A stretch of DNA of 41,523 nucleotides from Opitutia bacterium (GCA_947475065.1 CANJLB010000026.1:1-41523), one strand, 5' to 3'. Counted from the first letter of the stretch, positions 32,711-41,352 are shown. Numbers and translations: made by a program. The notes: generated from the letters alone by a model not told the origin.

Positions 32711-32844
32711 ATTTTTGGATTTTGGATTGGCTGATGTTGGTCCCGCCATGGCGTGACCTCGGTAATGCGGATTGCGGAATTATTTCTGGCTTCTGACCTC
32801 TGGCTTCTGGCCTCTGGCTTCTTCGTTCTTGGTTGGCTGATGTC
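32711..32844. repeat. Intergenic word repeat, copy 2
   Basis: The 325-bp spacer between the two divergent propeller genes (32583-32907) is filled mostly by word repeats: TTTTTGGATTTTGGATTGGC, CCTCGGTAATGCGGATTGCG, TTCTGACCTCTGGCTTCTGG, CCTCTGGCTTCTTCG, CTTGGTTGGCTGATG. The order matches copy 1 at 28483-28545. No clear promoter pair could be separated from it. Confidence 0.6.
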
Positions 32845-32907
32845 ATCATCCGGTAATGTTTGCTCTGGCAAGATGGAGGCCTGTTCCCCCTTCCCCCCAC
32901 ACAGCTC

Positions 32908-34068
32908 ATGAAATACTCCATTCCCCTCTCCCGCGCCTTGCTCGCCTCCGGCCTCGCATTGTTTGCAGCCGCCGGCCTCGCGCGCGCCGCCGCGCCTGCC
33001 GCCCCCGCGCCCTACAAAATTCTCAACACCGCCCAGTTCCCCGGCACCGGCGGCCTCGACTACGTTTTCGCCGACAACGACGGCCGCAAGCTTTACGTCC
33101 CGCGTGGCCCGGTAGTGAACGTCTTCGACCTCGACACGCTCAAGCAGCTCGGCGCGATTCCCGCCACCGCGCGCGGCGCCGTCGTGGACCCGAAGTCGCA
33201 CCACGGTTTCAGCAGCAGCCAGCCCGTCGCGATGTGGGACTCGCAGACGCTCGCCGTGATCAAGACCATCCCCGTGCAGGGCAACCCCGACGGCATCCTC
33301 TACGAGCCGTTCACCCAGCGCATCTACATCCTCAGCCACGCCGCGCCCCATGTCACCGTGATTGACCCGAAGGACGGTTCCATCGTCGGCACGATTGACC
33401 TCGGTGGCCAGCCCGAGCAGGGCCAGAGCGACGGCAAGGGCCACGTCTACATTGACGTGGAGGACAAAGCCAACGTTGCCGTCGTGGACGCCACCACCCT
33501 CACCGTCACCGCCCACTACGCCCTCGGCAGCGCCGCCACGCCCGCCGGCCTCGCGCTCGACATCAAGAACGGCATCCTCTTCGCCATGTGCCGTATGCCC
33601 GCCCCCGGCACCTGTGTCATCCTCAACGCCGACGACGGCATGATCCTTGCCACCCTGCCGCTCGGCGGCGGCTCGGACGGCGCGGTGTTCAACCCGGCCA
33701 CGATGGAAGCCTTCAGCTCCAGCGGCGGCGGCAGCGGCACGCTCACCGTCATCAAGGAAAACAGCCCGACCAGCTTCGAGGTCGAGCAGACTGTGGCGAC
33801 CAAGTCCGGCGCGAAGACCCTCACCCTCGACACCAAGAACAACCAGATCATTGTGATCACGACGGAACCGATGCCCGTCGCGGCTCCCGCTGCCCTGCCA
33901 GCCGCCCCGGCCCCGACCCCGGATCCTGCGGTGGCGGCCACGACACCTCCGGCCGCTCCGACCGCCGGCGCTCCTCCTCCCGCTCCCGCACGCGGTGCCC
34001 GCGGCGGACGTGGTGGACGTGGCGGTGGCGGCCCGGCATTCCTCGACCTCATCGTCGTGGGACGTTGA
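32908..34068 (+). CDS. Exported YVTN-type beta-propeller protein, paralogue of the 31497 gene
   Basis: 386 residues from ATG 32908. Signal peptide MKYSIPLSRALLASGLALFAAAGLARAAAP. Blade motifs are GLDYVFADNDGRKLYVPRGPVVNVFDLDTLKQLG, TQRIYILSHAAPHVTVIDPKDGSIVGTIDLGGQP, GHVYIDVEDKANVAVVDATTLTVTAHYALG, TCVILNADDGMILATLPLGGGSDGAVFNP and GAKTLTLDTKNNQIIVIT. A Pro/Ala-rich insert and ARGARGGRGGRGGGG (about 364-378) precede the last strand FLDLIVVG. The same RGG-before-last-strand layout is seen in the divergent paralogue, so the pair arose by duplication. Confidence 0.85.
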   Translation: MKYSIPLSRALLASGLALFAAAGLARAAAPAAPAPYKILNTAQFPGTGGLDYVFADNDGRKLYVPRGPVVNVFDLDTLKQLGAIPATARGAVVDPKSHHGFSSSQPVAMWDSQTLAVIKTIPVQGNPDGILYEPFTQRIYILSHAAPHVTVIDPKDGSIVGTIDLGGQPEQGQSDGKGHVYIDVEDKANVAVVDATTLTVTAHYALGSAATPAGLALDIKNGILFAMCRMPAPGTCVILNADDGMILATLPLGGGSDGAVFNPATMEAFSSSGGGSGTLTVIKENSPTSFEVEQTVATKSGAKTLTLDTKNNQIIVITTEPMPVAAPAALPAAPAPTPDPAVAATTPPAAPTAGAPPPAPARGARGGRGGRGGGGPAFLDLIVVGR

Positions 34069-34250
34069 ACTTTGACGGAACGATGACCAAACCGCGTTGC
34101 AATCTCGGCTTGCCCTGGCCCGAAGGTGGAACGCGCAGCTCCGGCGTGTTCAGTGCGAACCAAGCGCGCCGAGGACGTCACGCTCCACCCGCAAGCACCC
34201 GCCGCGTGTAACGGCGTGACAACCGCGTCGTCTCCGCCCAACGTCACCTC

Positions 34251-35720
34251 ATGTGTCTTCCCACCCCAGCCACCCTCGTTGCGCGTTCGTGGTGCTTTGG
34301 TGCTGGCGTGTTTATGCTGGTGGTGACGCTCGGGCTGACTGGTTGCGCGCATCACGACTATGCGCGCTACGAGCCGAGACCGCCCGACCCGGCGAAGACG
34401 GCGGCGGCACTGGAGTCGCGCACACTCGACGACCCCGGGCTGCGGAAATTTCTCACGGAAAATTTGCGCAAGGATTTCTCGGTCGGCCAGCCGGTCGGGT
34501 GGGATTTCGAGACACTCTGCTGGGTTGCGTTTTATTTCAATCCGACGCTCGACGTGGCGCGCGCACAGTGGGAGTCCGCCCGCGCCGCGCAAACCACCGC
34601 CGCCGCGCGGCCCAACCCGTCGCTCACGCTCACGCCCGGCTTCAGCGCCAACCCCGGCGGGGCGTCACCTTGGCTGCCCGCCGTCGGTCTCGACCTCGCG
34701 CTCGACCCCGCCACCCAGCGCGACCGCCGCGCCGAGATCGCGCGCCTCAACGCCGAGGCCGCGCGGCAGGCTGTCTTCGCCGCCGCCTGGCAGGTGCGCG
34801 GGGATTTGCGGCGCGCGTTGCAGGACTTCTGGCTTGCCAGCCGCCGCGCCGCGCAGCTGCGCCCGCAGGTGGAGTCGCACCGTCAGATTCTCGCGCTCCT
34901 GGAACAGCGTCGCACCGCCGGAGCCGCCACCGCCGCCGATGTCTCCACCGCGCGCCTCGCGCTCATCAGAACAGAGACCGCTGCCTTGGACGCCGGGCGC
35001 CAGCTCGCGCCCGCCAGCCAGCGCGTCGCGCAGGTGCTTGGCGTGTCAGCAGCCGCGCTTGCCACCCTGCCGCCATCCATGTCGGGCACGCCGGACTGGC
35101 CCTCGTCCGCAGCTCTGGCTGCCTCCCGCCGTCAGGCCTTGCAAAGCCGTGCCGATGTGCTCGTCGCGCTCGCGCGCTACGTCGTCGCCGAGTCCGCGTT
35201 TGCCTTGGAAATCGAGCGCCAGCATCCCGGCCTTCACGTCGGCCCCGGCTACCAATGGGACCAAGGCCAGAGCAAATGGACGGTGGCCTTCACCTTTGAG
35301 CTGCCGCTGTTCAGCCACAACGAAGGTCCGCTCGCCGAGGCCGAGGCGCATCGCCACGAGGCCGCCGCGCAGCTGGCCGTCGTGCAGGCGCAGGTCCTCG
35401 CCGAAATTGACAGCGCCGTGGCCGCCCACACGGCTGTGACCGGGCAAATCTCCGGCCTGGAGAGCGTGCAGGACGAGCTGAAAAAACAGCTCGCGCTGGT
35501 CGAAGCGCGGCTCCGCGCCGGTGTGACCGATCAGCTTGACCTGCAAAACGCCCGGCTCGAACTTGCCCTCGGCGAGCAAGCGTTGGAAGAGGCCGGCTTC
35601 CAAACCCGACTTGCCCCCGGCCAGTTGGAGGACGCGCTGCAAATTCCCATCGCCAGTCTCGAAGCGCTCGCCCCGGCGAGTCGTGCGTCCGCCTCCCCCG
35701 TTTCCAAAAAATCGCCATGA
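34251..35720 (+). CDS. TolC-family outer-membrane efflux lipoprotein
   Basis: 489 residues. The N-terminus ends in a lipobox (TLGLTGC at about 26-32), so it is likely an outer-membrane lipoprotein. The body has the duplicated TolC/CusC pattern of long amphipathic helices, e.g. LDVARAQWESARAAQTTAAARPNPSLTLTPGFS (about 102-134), RAAQLRPQVESHRQILALLEQRRTAGAATAADVSTAR, PGLHVGPGYQWDQGQSKWTVAFTFELPLFS and the second helical hairpin near the C-terminus. It forms the outer-membrane channel for the adaptor and RND pump that follow. Its stop codon overlaps the adaptor start (ATGA, 35717-35720). An internal ATG at 34314 would destroy the signal peptide. Confidence 0.87.
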   Translation: MCLPTPATLVARSWCFGAGVFMLVVTLGLTGCAHHDYARYEPRPPDPAKTAAALESRTLDDPGLRKFLTENLRKDFSVGQPVGWDFETLCWVAFYFNPTLDVARAQWESARAAQTTAAARPNPSLTLTPGFSANPGGASPWLPAVGLDLALDPATQRDRRAEIARLNAEAARQAVFAAAWQVRGDLRRALQDFWLASRRAAQLRPQVESHRQILALLEQRRTAGAATAADVSTARLALIRTETAALDAGRQLAPASQRVAQVLGVSAAALATLPPSMSGTPDWPSSAALAASRRQALQSRADVLVALARYVVAESAFALEIERQHPGLHVGPGYQWDQGQSKWTVAFTFELPLFSHNEGPLAEAEAHRHEAAAQLAVVQAQVLAEIDSAVAAHTAVTGQISGLESVQDELKKQLALVEARLRAGVTDQLDLQNARLELALGEQALEEAGFQTRLAPGQLEDALQIPIASLEALAPASRASASPVSKKSP

Positions 35721-36673
35721 AAAAAATCATCGTCAGCCTTCTGATCGGCCTTGTCATAGGTCATGCGGTGACATGGCTCGTGCTGCACCCAAAGGAGGAG
35801 CCGGCCGCCAAGGCCGAGACCAAGCCCGCCGGTCCGGTCATCACCGTGGCAGAGAAGGCCGGTGTGCCGGTCACGGCGGCCGCGCCGAAGGCCATGACCC
35901 TCACGGCGGAGGTGAAGGGCTTCGGACACGTGCTTGATTCTTCGTCGCTCATTGCCGTCGCCGGCGAAATCACCGTGGCACAGGCCGTGGCCGGCGGCTC
36001 GGAAAAAGAACTCGCCCGCACCAGAACCTTGCACGATAACGGCGAGAATGCCTCGCAACAGGCGGTTGACACGGCCGAGGCGGCGGCGCTGCGGGATCGC
36101 GCTCTGCTCGACGCGGCGCGGGCGCGGCTCGTGGTGGCCTGGGGCCGGGCGCTGATCGAAAAACCCGACCTGCCCTCGCTCGTCCACGCGCTCGCTGTCG
36201 GCGAGGCGGCGTTGGTGCGGGTTGACCTGCTGTCCGGAGAGGCCCCGGAAAAAAATCCTGCCGTCGCCCAGGTCGGCCCGATCACCGGCAACGGCGCGTT
36301 GCAAGAGGCGGAAGTGCTCGGCCCGGCACCCGCCGCCGACGCCCAGGCCCAGGGCGTAAGCTACCTGGCCCTGTGGCGCGGGCAACCGCTGTCACCTGGC
36401 TCGGCCCTGCGCGCCGTGGTCGCCAGCGGGAGCGAGCCCAAAAAAGTTTTGGTGGTGCCGCGCAGTGCGCTCGTGCGCCACATGGGCGGCGTGTTTGTCT
36501 ACACCAAGACGCCGGAAGGCGGCTATGAGCGCCGGCCGGTGGAGGTCGCCCGCACGCTCGCCGACGGCGTGGCACTGGCGTCGGGGGTCGAGGCGGGGGA
36601 CCAGGTCATTGTCACCGGCGCCCAGCAGTTGCTCGCCGCCGAGATGTTCGGCGCGCTCGGCGGCGAGGACTGA
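35717..36673 (+). CDS. RND efflux periplasmic adaptor, reduced form
   Basis: 318 residues with an N-terminal membrane anchor (KKIIVSLLIGLVIGHAVTWLVL). Adaptor-type features are present: a beta-barrel-like part, PKKVLVVPRSALVRHMGGVFVYTK and the membrane-proximal VARTLADGVALASGVEAGDQVIVTGAQQLLAAEMFG. The usual lipoyl half-motifs (VxaxvxGxI...v..Gd.V..Gq.L) and the long helical hairpin are shortened to about 85-145 (ARTRTLHDNGENASQQAVDTAEAAALRDRALLD). It links the TolC channel to the RND pump. It overlaps the TolC gene by 4 bp and ends 9 bp before the pump. Confidence 0.78.
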   Translation: MKKIIVSLLIGLVIGHAVTWLVLHPKEEPAAKAETKPAGPVITVAEKAGVPVTAAAPKAMTLTAEVKGFGHVLDSSSLIAVAGEITVAQAVAGGSEKELARTRTLHDNGENASQQAVDTAEAAALRDRALLDAARARLVVAWGRALIEKPDLPSLVHALAVGEAALVRVDLLSGEAPEKNPAVAQVGPITGNGALQEAEVLGPAPAADAQAQGVSYLALWRGQPLSPGSALRAVVASGSEPKKVLVVPRSALVRHMGGVFVYTKTPEGGYERRPVEVARTLADGVALASGVEAGDQVIVTGAQQLLAAEMFGALGGED

Positions 36674-36682
36674 TTTGCGGCC

Positions 36683-39600
36683 ATGCTCCAGACCATCGTC
36701 CAGTTCTCGCTGCGATTTCGCGGCATCGTCGTGGCCCTCGCCGCCCTGTTGCTCGGCTACGGCCTCTATGTGGCGGCCCACGCCAAGCTCGACGTGTTTC
36801 CCAACTTCGTGCCGCCCGAGGTCACGGTGCAGACCGAGGCGCCCGGCCTCTCCGCCGAGCAGGTCGAGACGCTCGTCACCCGGCCCATTGAGAGCGCGGT
36901 CAACGGTCTCGGCAGCCAGGAGTCGCTGCGTTCCGAGTCCATTCAGGGACTTTCGATCATCACCATTGTTTTCAAGGAGGGCACCAACGTCCTTCAGGCG
37001 CGCCAGATGCTTGCGGAAAAGCTCGGCGAGTCGGCCGGTGGCCTGCCGGCGGGGGTCCATGCGCCCAAGATGTCATCGCTCACCTCGGCTACGATGGACC
37101 TGCTCAAGATCGGTCTCGTGAGCGACAAGCTCACCCCGATGGAGCTGCGGACCTTTGCCGACTGGACCCTCAAGCCGCGCCTGCTGGCGGTGTCGGGCGT
37201 GGCACAGTGCAACATCTTCGGTGGCGAGATCCGGCAGTGGCAGGTGCAGGTTCACCCGGACTGGCTCGTGGCGCACAACGTCACCCTCACCGACGTGCTC
37301 ACCGCCGCGAAGCTTGCCAGCGGCGTGCGCGGCGCAGGCTTCATTGACACGCCCAACCAGCGCATCGTGCTGCAGACCGAGGGCCAGACGCTCACCGTGG
37401 CGGCACTGGGCAATATCGTCGTCGCGACGGGCCCGGCCGGCGTGCCGGTGCGGCTGCGCGACGTGGCGACGGTCGCCGAGGGCGCGGAGCCGAAATTCGG
37501 TGACACCCTCATCATGGGCCGTGCCGGTGTGCTTCTCACGATGCTCAGCCAGTATGGCTCCAACACGATGGACGTGACCCGCGAGCTGGAGACGGCGTTG
37601 GAGGACCTGAAGCCGGTGCTGGCCCGCGAGGGCATCAGCCTTTACCCGGCGTTGCACCGGCCGGCGACATTCATCGAGGCGTCGCTCAAGAACATCAGCC
37701 ATTCGCTCCTGCTGGGCGCGGGGCTGGTCGCGGTGGTGCTGTTTCTTTTTCTCGCCAATATCCGCACGGCGCTCATCTCGCTCACGGCCATTCCGCTCTC
37801 GCTCTTTGCCGCGATCACCGTGCTCGACCGGCTGGGCGTGACCCTCAACACCATCACGCTCGGCGGCCTCGCCATCGCGCTCGGCGAGGTCGTGGACGAC
37901 TCGATCATTGACGTGGAAAACATTCTCCGCCGTCTGCGCGAGAACCGCGCCCGCGCCCAGCCGCAGCCTGCCATGGCGGTGATCCTGGGCGCCTCGCTGG
38001 AGGTGCGAAAAGCGGTCGTCTATGCGACCTTTATCGTCGCGCTCGTGTTTTTGCCCGTGCTCACGCTCACCGGGCTGCAAGGCAGCTTTTTCGCCCCGCT
38101 CGCCCAGAGCTATATTCTCGCGATCATGACCTCGCTGCTCGTGGCGCTCACCGTGACGCCCGCGCTGACACTGCTGTTTTTCTCCAAGGGTGCCCGCGAT
38201 GCCGAGACCCCGTTGCTGCAACGCCTGCTGCGCGGCGGCTACGAAAAAATCCTGCACGGCGTGAACCGCTTTCCGTGGCTGACGGTCGGCACGGTGTTCG
38301 CCCTGTGCGGGCTGGCGCTCTCGCGATATTTTTATCTTGGCGGCGAGCTGCTGCCCGAGTTTCGCGAAGGGCATTTCGTGCTCGGCGTGAACACCGCGCC
38401 CGGCGCGTCACTGGAGGAGACGCTGCGCATCGGGAAACAAATTTCCGATGGGTTGGCGAAAATCGAAGGCGTTGCCACTTACGAGCAGCAGGTCGGCCGC
38501 GCCGAGCGCGGCGAGGACCCGTGGGGACCCGAGCGGAGCGAGTTTCACGTCGAGCTGGCCCCCCATCTTTCCGGCCGGCAGCAGGCCGAAATTGAGGAGC
38601 AGATCCACGCCGTCCTCGATGGCATCCCGGGAATCGAGACGGAGGTGCTGACGTTTTTGGGCGATCGCATCCACGAAACGATCTCCGGCGGCGACAAACT
38701 GCCCGTGGTCGTGAATATTTTCGGCGACGACCTCGATGCGCTCGATGCCAAGGCCGAGGAGGTGAAGCAGGTGCTGACCGATCTCAAGGCGGAGGACGTG
38801 AATGCGACTCCCACCGATGGCACGCCCCGAGTCGCCGTGCGCCTGCGGCCTGAGCGGCTGACGGAGCTTGGCTTCCGCCCGGTCGAAGTTCTCGAGGCCG
38901 TGCAGGCTGCCTACGAGGGGGAGGTCGTCGCGCAGATCTTCCGCGACAACCAGACGACCGATGTTGCGGTGACACTCGACGCGGCCAGCCGCCGCGATCC
39001 CGAGGACGTGGGCGCGCTGCTGCTCACCAGCGTCACCGGCATGCGCGTGCCCTTGCGCGAGGTGGCCGACGTTTATCTCGGCACGGGCCGCTCCTCCATC
39101 GCCCACGAAGGTGCGCGCCGGCAGCAAAAAGTATCATGCAGCCCGCCGGCCGGGCAGGATGTCACGACCTTCGTGGCCGTCATGCGCGAGGCCCTGGAGA
39201 AAAAGATCAAGCTGCCCTCGGGGATGTATTTCGAGTTCGCCGGCGAGGCCGAGGCGCAGGCGGCGGCCCAGCGGGAGCTGCTGCTGCACGGGGGCATCGC
39301 GTTTGCGGGCATCCTGATGCTGCTCTCGGTGGTGCTCGGGCACTGGCGCAACGTGCTGCTCGTGGTCGTCAACCTCCCGCTGGCGCTGGCCGGCGGTGTG
39401 CTTGCGGTCTGGGTGGCAAAATACTTTGGCGGCGGGGCGCTTTCGATGGGCGCGTTGGTGGGCTTTGTGACGCTCTTTGGCATCACCACGCGCAACGCCA
39501 TCATGCTCCTCTCACATTACGAGCACCTCGTGAACGAGGAGGGCCGGGTGTGGGACCTGGGGACGGCGGTGCACGGCGCGTCGGAGCGGCTCATCCCGAT

Positions 39601-39796
39601 CATGATGACGGCGCTCGTGACCGCGCTCGGCCTGCTGCCGCTGGCGCTCGGCAGCGGCGAGGCGGGACGCGAAATCGAGGGTCCGATGGCCCAGGTGATC
39701 CTCGGCGGCCTCATCACCTCGACCACCCTGAATTTGCTGGTGCTGCCCACGCTCGCCCTCCGTTGGGCCCGGTGGAGCCGGTCCGGATCAACCTAA
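36683..39796 (+). CDS. RND efflux permease (CusA/CzcA-like)
   Basis: 1037 residues, full RND length with 12 expected membrane segments and two periplasmic loops. TM1 starts FRGIVVALAALLLGYGLYVAAHAKLDVFPNFVPPEVTVQTEAPGLSAEQVE, with the CusA/CzcA-type VFPNFxPPxVTVQTEAPGLSxEQVE motif. TM4 has GLAIALGEVVDDSIIDVENILRRLREN with charged residues for proton relay, where CzcA has DGAVVMVEN. The C-terminal half carries GFVTLFGITTRNAIMLLSHYEHL and LIPIMMTALVTALGLLPLALGSGEAGREIEGPMAQVILGG. It exports a metal ion or other solute with the TolC and adaptor upstream; the ion is undetermined. The 162 bp after it hold no gene. Confidence 0.9.
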   Translation: MLQTIVQFSLRFRGIVVALAALLLGYGLYVAAHAKLDVFPNFVPPEVTVQTEAPGLSAEQVETLVTRPIESAVNGLGSQESLRSESIQGLSIITIVFKEGTNVLQARQMLAEKLGESAGGLPAGVHAPKMSSLTSATMDLLKIGLVSDKLTPMELRTFADWTLKPRLLAVSGVAQCNIFGGEIRQWQVQVHPDWLVAHNVTLTDVLTAAKLASGVRGAGFIDTPNQRIVLQTEGQTLTVAALGNIVVATGPAGVPVRLRDVATVAEGAEPKFGDTLIMGRAGVLLTMLSQYGSNTMDVTRELETALEDLKPVLAREGISLYPALHRPATFIEASLKNISHSLLLGAGLVAVVLFLFLANIRTALISLTAIPLSLFAAITVLDRLGVTLNTITLGGLAIALGEVVDDSIIDVENILRRLRENRARAQPQPAMAVILGASLEVRKAVVYATFIVALVFLPVLTLTGLQGSFFAPLAQSYILAIMTSLLVALTVTPALTLLFFSKGARDAETPLLQRLLRGGYEKILHGVNRFPWLTVGTVFALCGLALSRYFYLGGELLPEFREGHFVLGVNTAPGASLEETLRIGKQISDGLAKIEGVATYEQQVGRAERGEDPWGPERSEFHVELAPHLSGRQQAEIEEQIHAVLDGIPGIETEVLTFLGDRIHETISGGDKLPVVVNIFGDDLDALDAKAEEVKQVLTDLKAEDVNATPTDGTPRVAVRLRPERLTELGFRPVEVLEAVQAAYEGEVVAQIFRDNQTTDVAVTLDAASRRDPEDVGALLLTSVTGMRVPLREVADVYLGTGRSSIAHEGARRQQKVSCSPPAGQDVTTFVAVMREALEKKIKLPSGMYFEFAGEAEAQAAAQRELLLHGGIAFAGILMLLSVVLGHWRNVLLVVVNLPLALAGGVLAVWVAKYFGGGALSMGALVGFVTLFGITTRNAIMLLSHYEHLVNEEGRVWDLGTAVHGASERLIPIMMTALVTALGLLPLALGSGEAGREIEGPMAQVILGGLITSTTLNLLVLPTLALRWARWSRSGST

Positions 39797-39958
39797 ATTC
39801 CGCAGTCCAATCTGGCAGCAGATTACACCCAAGCGAGCAATGGCTGGCTGGCCGGACAACGGCACATAGGGGACGCCGTCACACTCAGCCATTGTGTCGC
39901 CGTCCACAGGCGGAAGCCCGGTGCCGGTCAGGGGTTGCTTGAACGCCTCACACAAGAC

Positions 39959-40291
39959 TTATGACAGCGGCGGGCCTGGGGGCACGATATCGACCGGTAT
40001 GGGCGTGGGCGGGCTGGGCGGAAGCGGAAGCTCCGGCATCGGGCTTGGCGGGAAGGGATTTGTCGGCATGGGATCCCTCGGAATGGGAGGCAAGGGCGGC
40101 AGCGGCATGGGTTCCGGCGGCACGGGGTGCAACGGTGGCGTCGGCGTGGGCCGATGGTTGGCCGGCTTTGGTGACGGTGGCACGGCGCTGGCCGTCGCGT
40201 CATCCGCGCTACGCAGTTGAACCAAGGCGCATACGGCGACGCATGAAGCCAAGGCGAGGCGGATAGATTTGTTTTGGTGGCATGTTTTCAT
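39959..40291 (-). CDS. Small exported proline-rich protein
   Basis: 110 residues. Signal peptide MKTCHQNKSIRLALASCVAVCALVQLRSAD. The remaining ~75 residues are a repetitive chain of P-P/P-x-P units (VPPEPMPLPPLPPIPRDPMP, FPPSPMPELPLPPSPP), probably unfolded and surface-exposed or periplasmic. A Gly-rich plus-strand frame opposite is the shadow; the signal peptide and C at -1 favour the minus strand. There is no homology to a named family. Neighbours are the RND operon (convergent) and accessory DNA. Confidence 0.5.
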   Translation of the reverse strand: MKTCHQNKSIRLALASCVAVCALVQLRSADDATASAVPPSPKPANHRPTPTPPLHPVPPEPMPLPPLPPIPRDPMPTNPFPPSPMPELPLPPSPPTPIPVDIVPPGPPLS

Positions 40292-40354
40292 GGGCTAGTT
40301 TACGCTGTGAGCGCCTTTGCCTCAATGGGGTCTAACCACACGGAGACTTACCCC

Positions 40355-40421
40355 CCGCCAACCGCCTCTTGAAACCAACGATTGACGCCCACGGCAGCTT
40401 GAGCTTTCTGCCTCTCATGCC
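40355..40421 (+). repeat. Direct repeat copy 1 (67 bp)
   Basis: Starts CCGCCAACCGCC, then TTGAAACCAACGATTGACGC, and ends GCTTTCTGCCTCTCATGCC. It shares about 80% of bases with copy 2 at 41230-41297. The two copies flank the membrane protein gene at 40465-41172. On the minus strand both read MRGRKxKxxxASIxGFK. Confidence 0.7.
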
Positions 40422-40464
40422 CCTGCCAGTTCCAACCGACCGTTTGGCATGTTGGGCAAGAAGG

Positions 40465-41172
40465 ATGAATAAATTCGGCGAAATCGTCCTGCTGGCGGTT
40501 TTGTTCCCAAGCGTCGCCTCTGCGCATGGCGAGCAAGTGTTCGCGCTGCCGGTGGCGCAGGCTGGAGTCCTGATCATTCTCAGCATTGCAGTGGTAGTCC
40601 TTAAGATGCGTTTCATAGGTCGAATGCTTTTCATATTTTTGCCGATTTCAGCGATGTACGCCACATGGATAATGCCCGGCTCGGTACTGGCACCAATCAC
40701 GCAAAAATATGGCTACGGCATCGGTCCGTTTCTATTCTTGGGAACCGTTCCGCCGCTGATTGTTGCGGCCGCCGTGTTCTGCATGTTTCGCGGGCATCGC
40801 GGTAAAGACAAACTGCCTACCCAGCCGCCCGTTTGGCCTGATGAGACTGTTGTGAAAAAGATGCAACCTCAATCGCGCCAACTACATGAGTATTTACCCA
40901 AGACCACTCCCACACAGGCGGTGATCAAGAAAAAGGCCCACGCAGCGACTATCGCGGCATGTGCTCTCATCGTACCGAGCTTGTGCGCGATATATTACTG
41001 GCAAGTGGGCATTAAGGAAGACGAGCCTTACTTGGCTTGGGCCTCGACAACGATGTGGAAGCTCCATGCCGGTGTTATCGCCATCACGATAGCACTTTGG
41101 ATATTCGAGAAACCGCATCTTACGACGTTTATGCCTGCGGAGCCACTCGACGACGACGACGATGGGCACTGA
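40465..41172 (+). CDS. Membrane protein of unknown function, probably acquired
   Basis: 235 residues from ATG 40465 (the frame begins at 40369, inside the direct repeat). It has a signal-like first segment (EIVLLAVLFPSVASAHG) and about four membrane segments: VLIILSIAVVVLKM, MLFIFLPISAMYATWIM, FLFLGTVPPLIVAAAVFCMF, then IAACALIVPSLCAIYYW and LHAGVIAITIALWIF near the C-terminus. The tail is acidic (LDDDDDGH). No family is recognised. The base composition is less G/C-rich than elsewhere and AAGAAGG stands directly before the ATG, unlike the pyrimidine leaders of core genes. Direct repeats on both sides (40355 and 41230) suggest it entered as a unit. Confidence 0.6.
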   Translation: MNKFGEIVLLAVLFPSVASAHGEQVFALPVAQAGVLIILSIAVVVLKMRFIGRMLFIFLPISAMYATWIMPGSVLAPITQKYGYGIGPFLFLGTVPPLIVAAAVFCMFRGHRGKDKLPTQPPVWPDETVVKKMQPQSRQLHEYLPKTTPTQAVIKKKAHAATIAACALIVPSLCAIYYWQVGIKEDEPYLAWASTTMWKLHAGVIAITIALWIFEKPHLTTFMPAEPLDDDDDGH

Positions 41173-41229
41173 AGGTTCAGCCAAGAGCACCGCCAACGGT
41201 CCCGAGCGGACGTGCCTCATCATGACCGG

Positions 41230-41297
41230 CCGCCAACCGCCCCCTTGAAACCAATGATTGACGCCCCCGTCTGTTTTGGCTTTCTGCCTCTCATACC
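41230..41297 (+). repeat. Direct repeat copy 2 (68 bp)
   Basis: Starts CCGCCAACCGCC, then TTGAAACCAATGATTGACGC, and ends GCTTTCTGCCTCTCATACC. It lies in the same orientation as copy 1 at 40355-40421, 57 bp after the membrane protein gene and 55 bp before the IS630-type transposase start. Confidence 0.7.
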
Positions 41298-41352
41298 AAC
41301 ATCCCCTAGATATTAGACTTTACTGTGAAGACGAAAGCGGATGAGGTGGGTC

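Noticed and set aside
39797-39958. Minus-strand open stretch after the RND gene (AECDGVPYVPLSGQPAIARL)
   Set aside because: No start codon context and no recognised family; not enough to call a gene or relic.
39961-40266. Gly-rich ORF on the plus strand opposite the proline-rich gene
   Set aside because: No signal peptide and no start context; it is the complement of the Pro codons (CCN read as NGG/GGN).
40330-40457. Integron attC-like boxes: GTCTAAC (40330-40336) and GTTGGGC (40451-40457) around direct repeat copy 1
   Set aside because: The boxes are not true complements, copy 2 lacks both, and no integrase is visible; chance is more likely.
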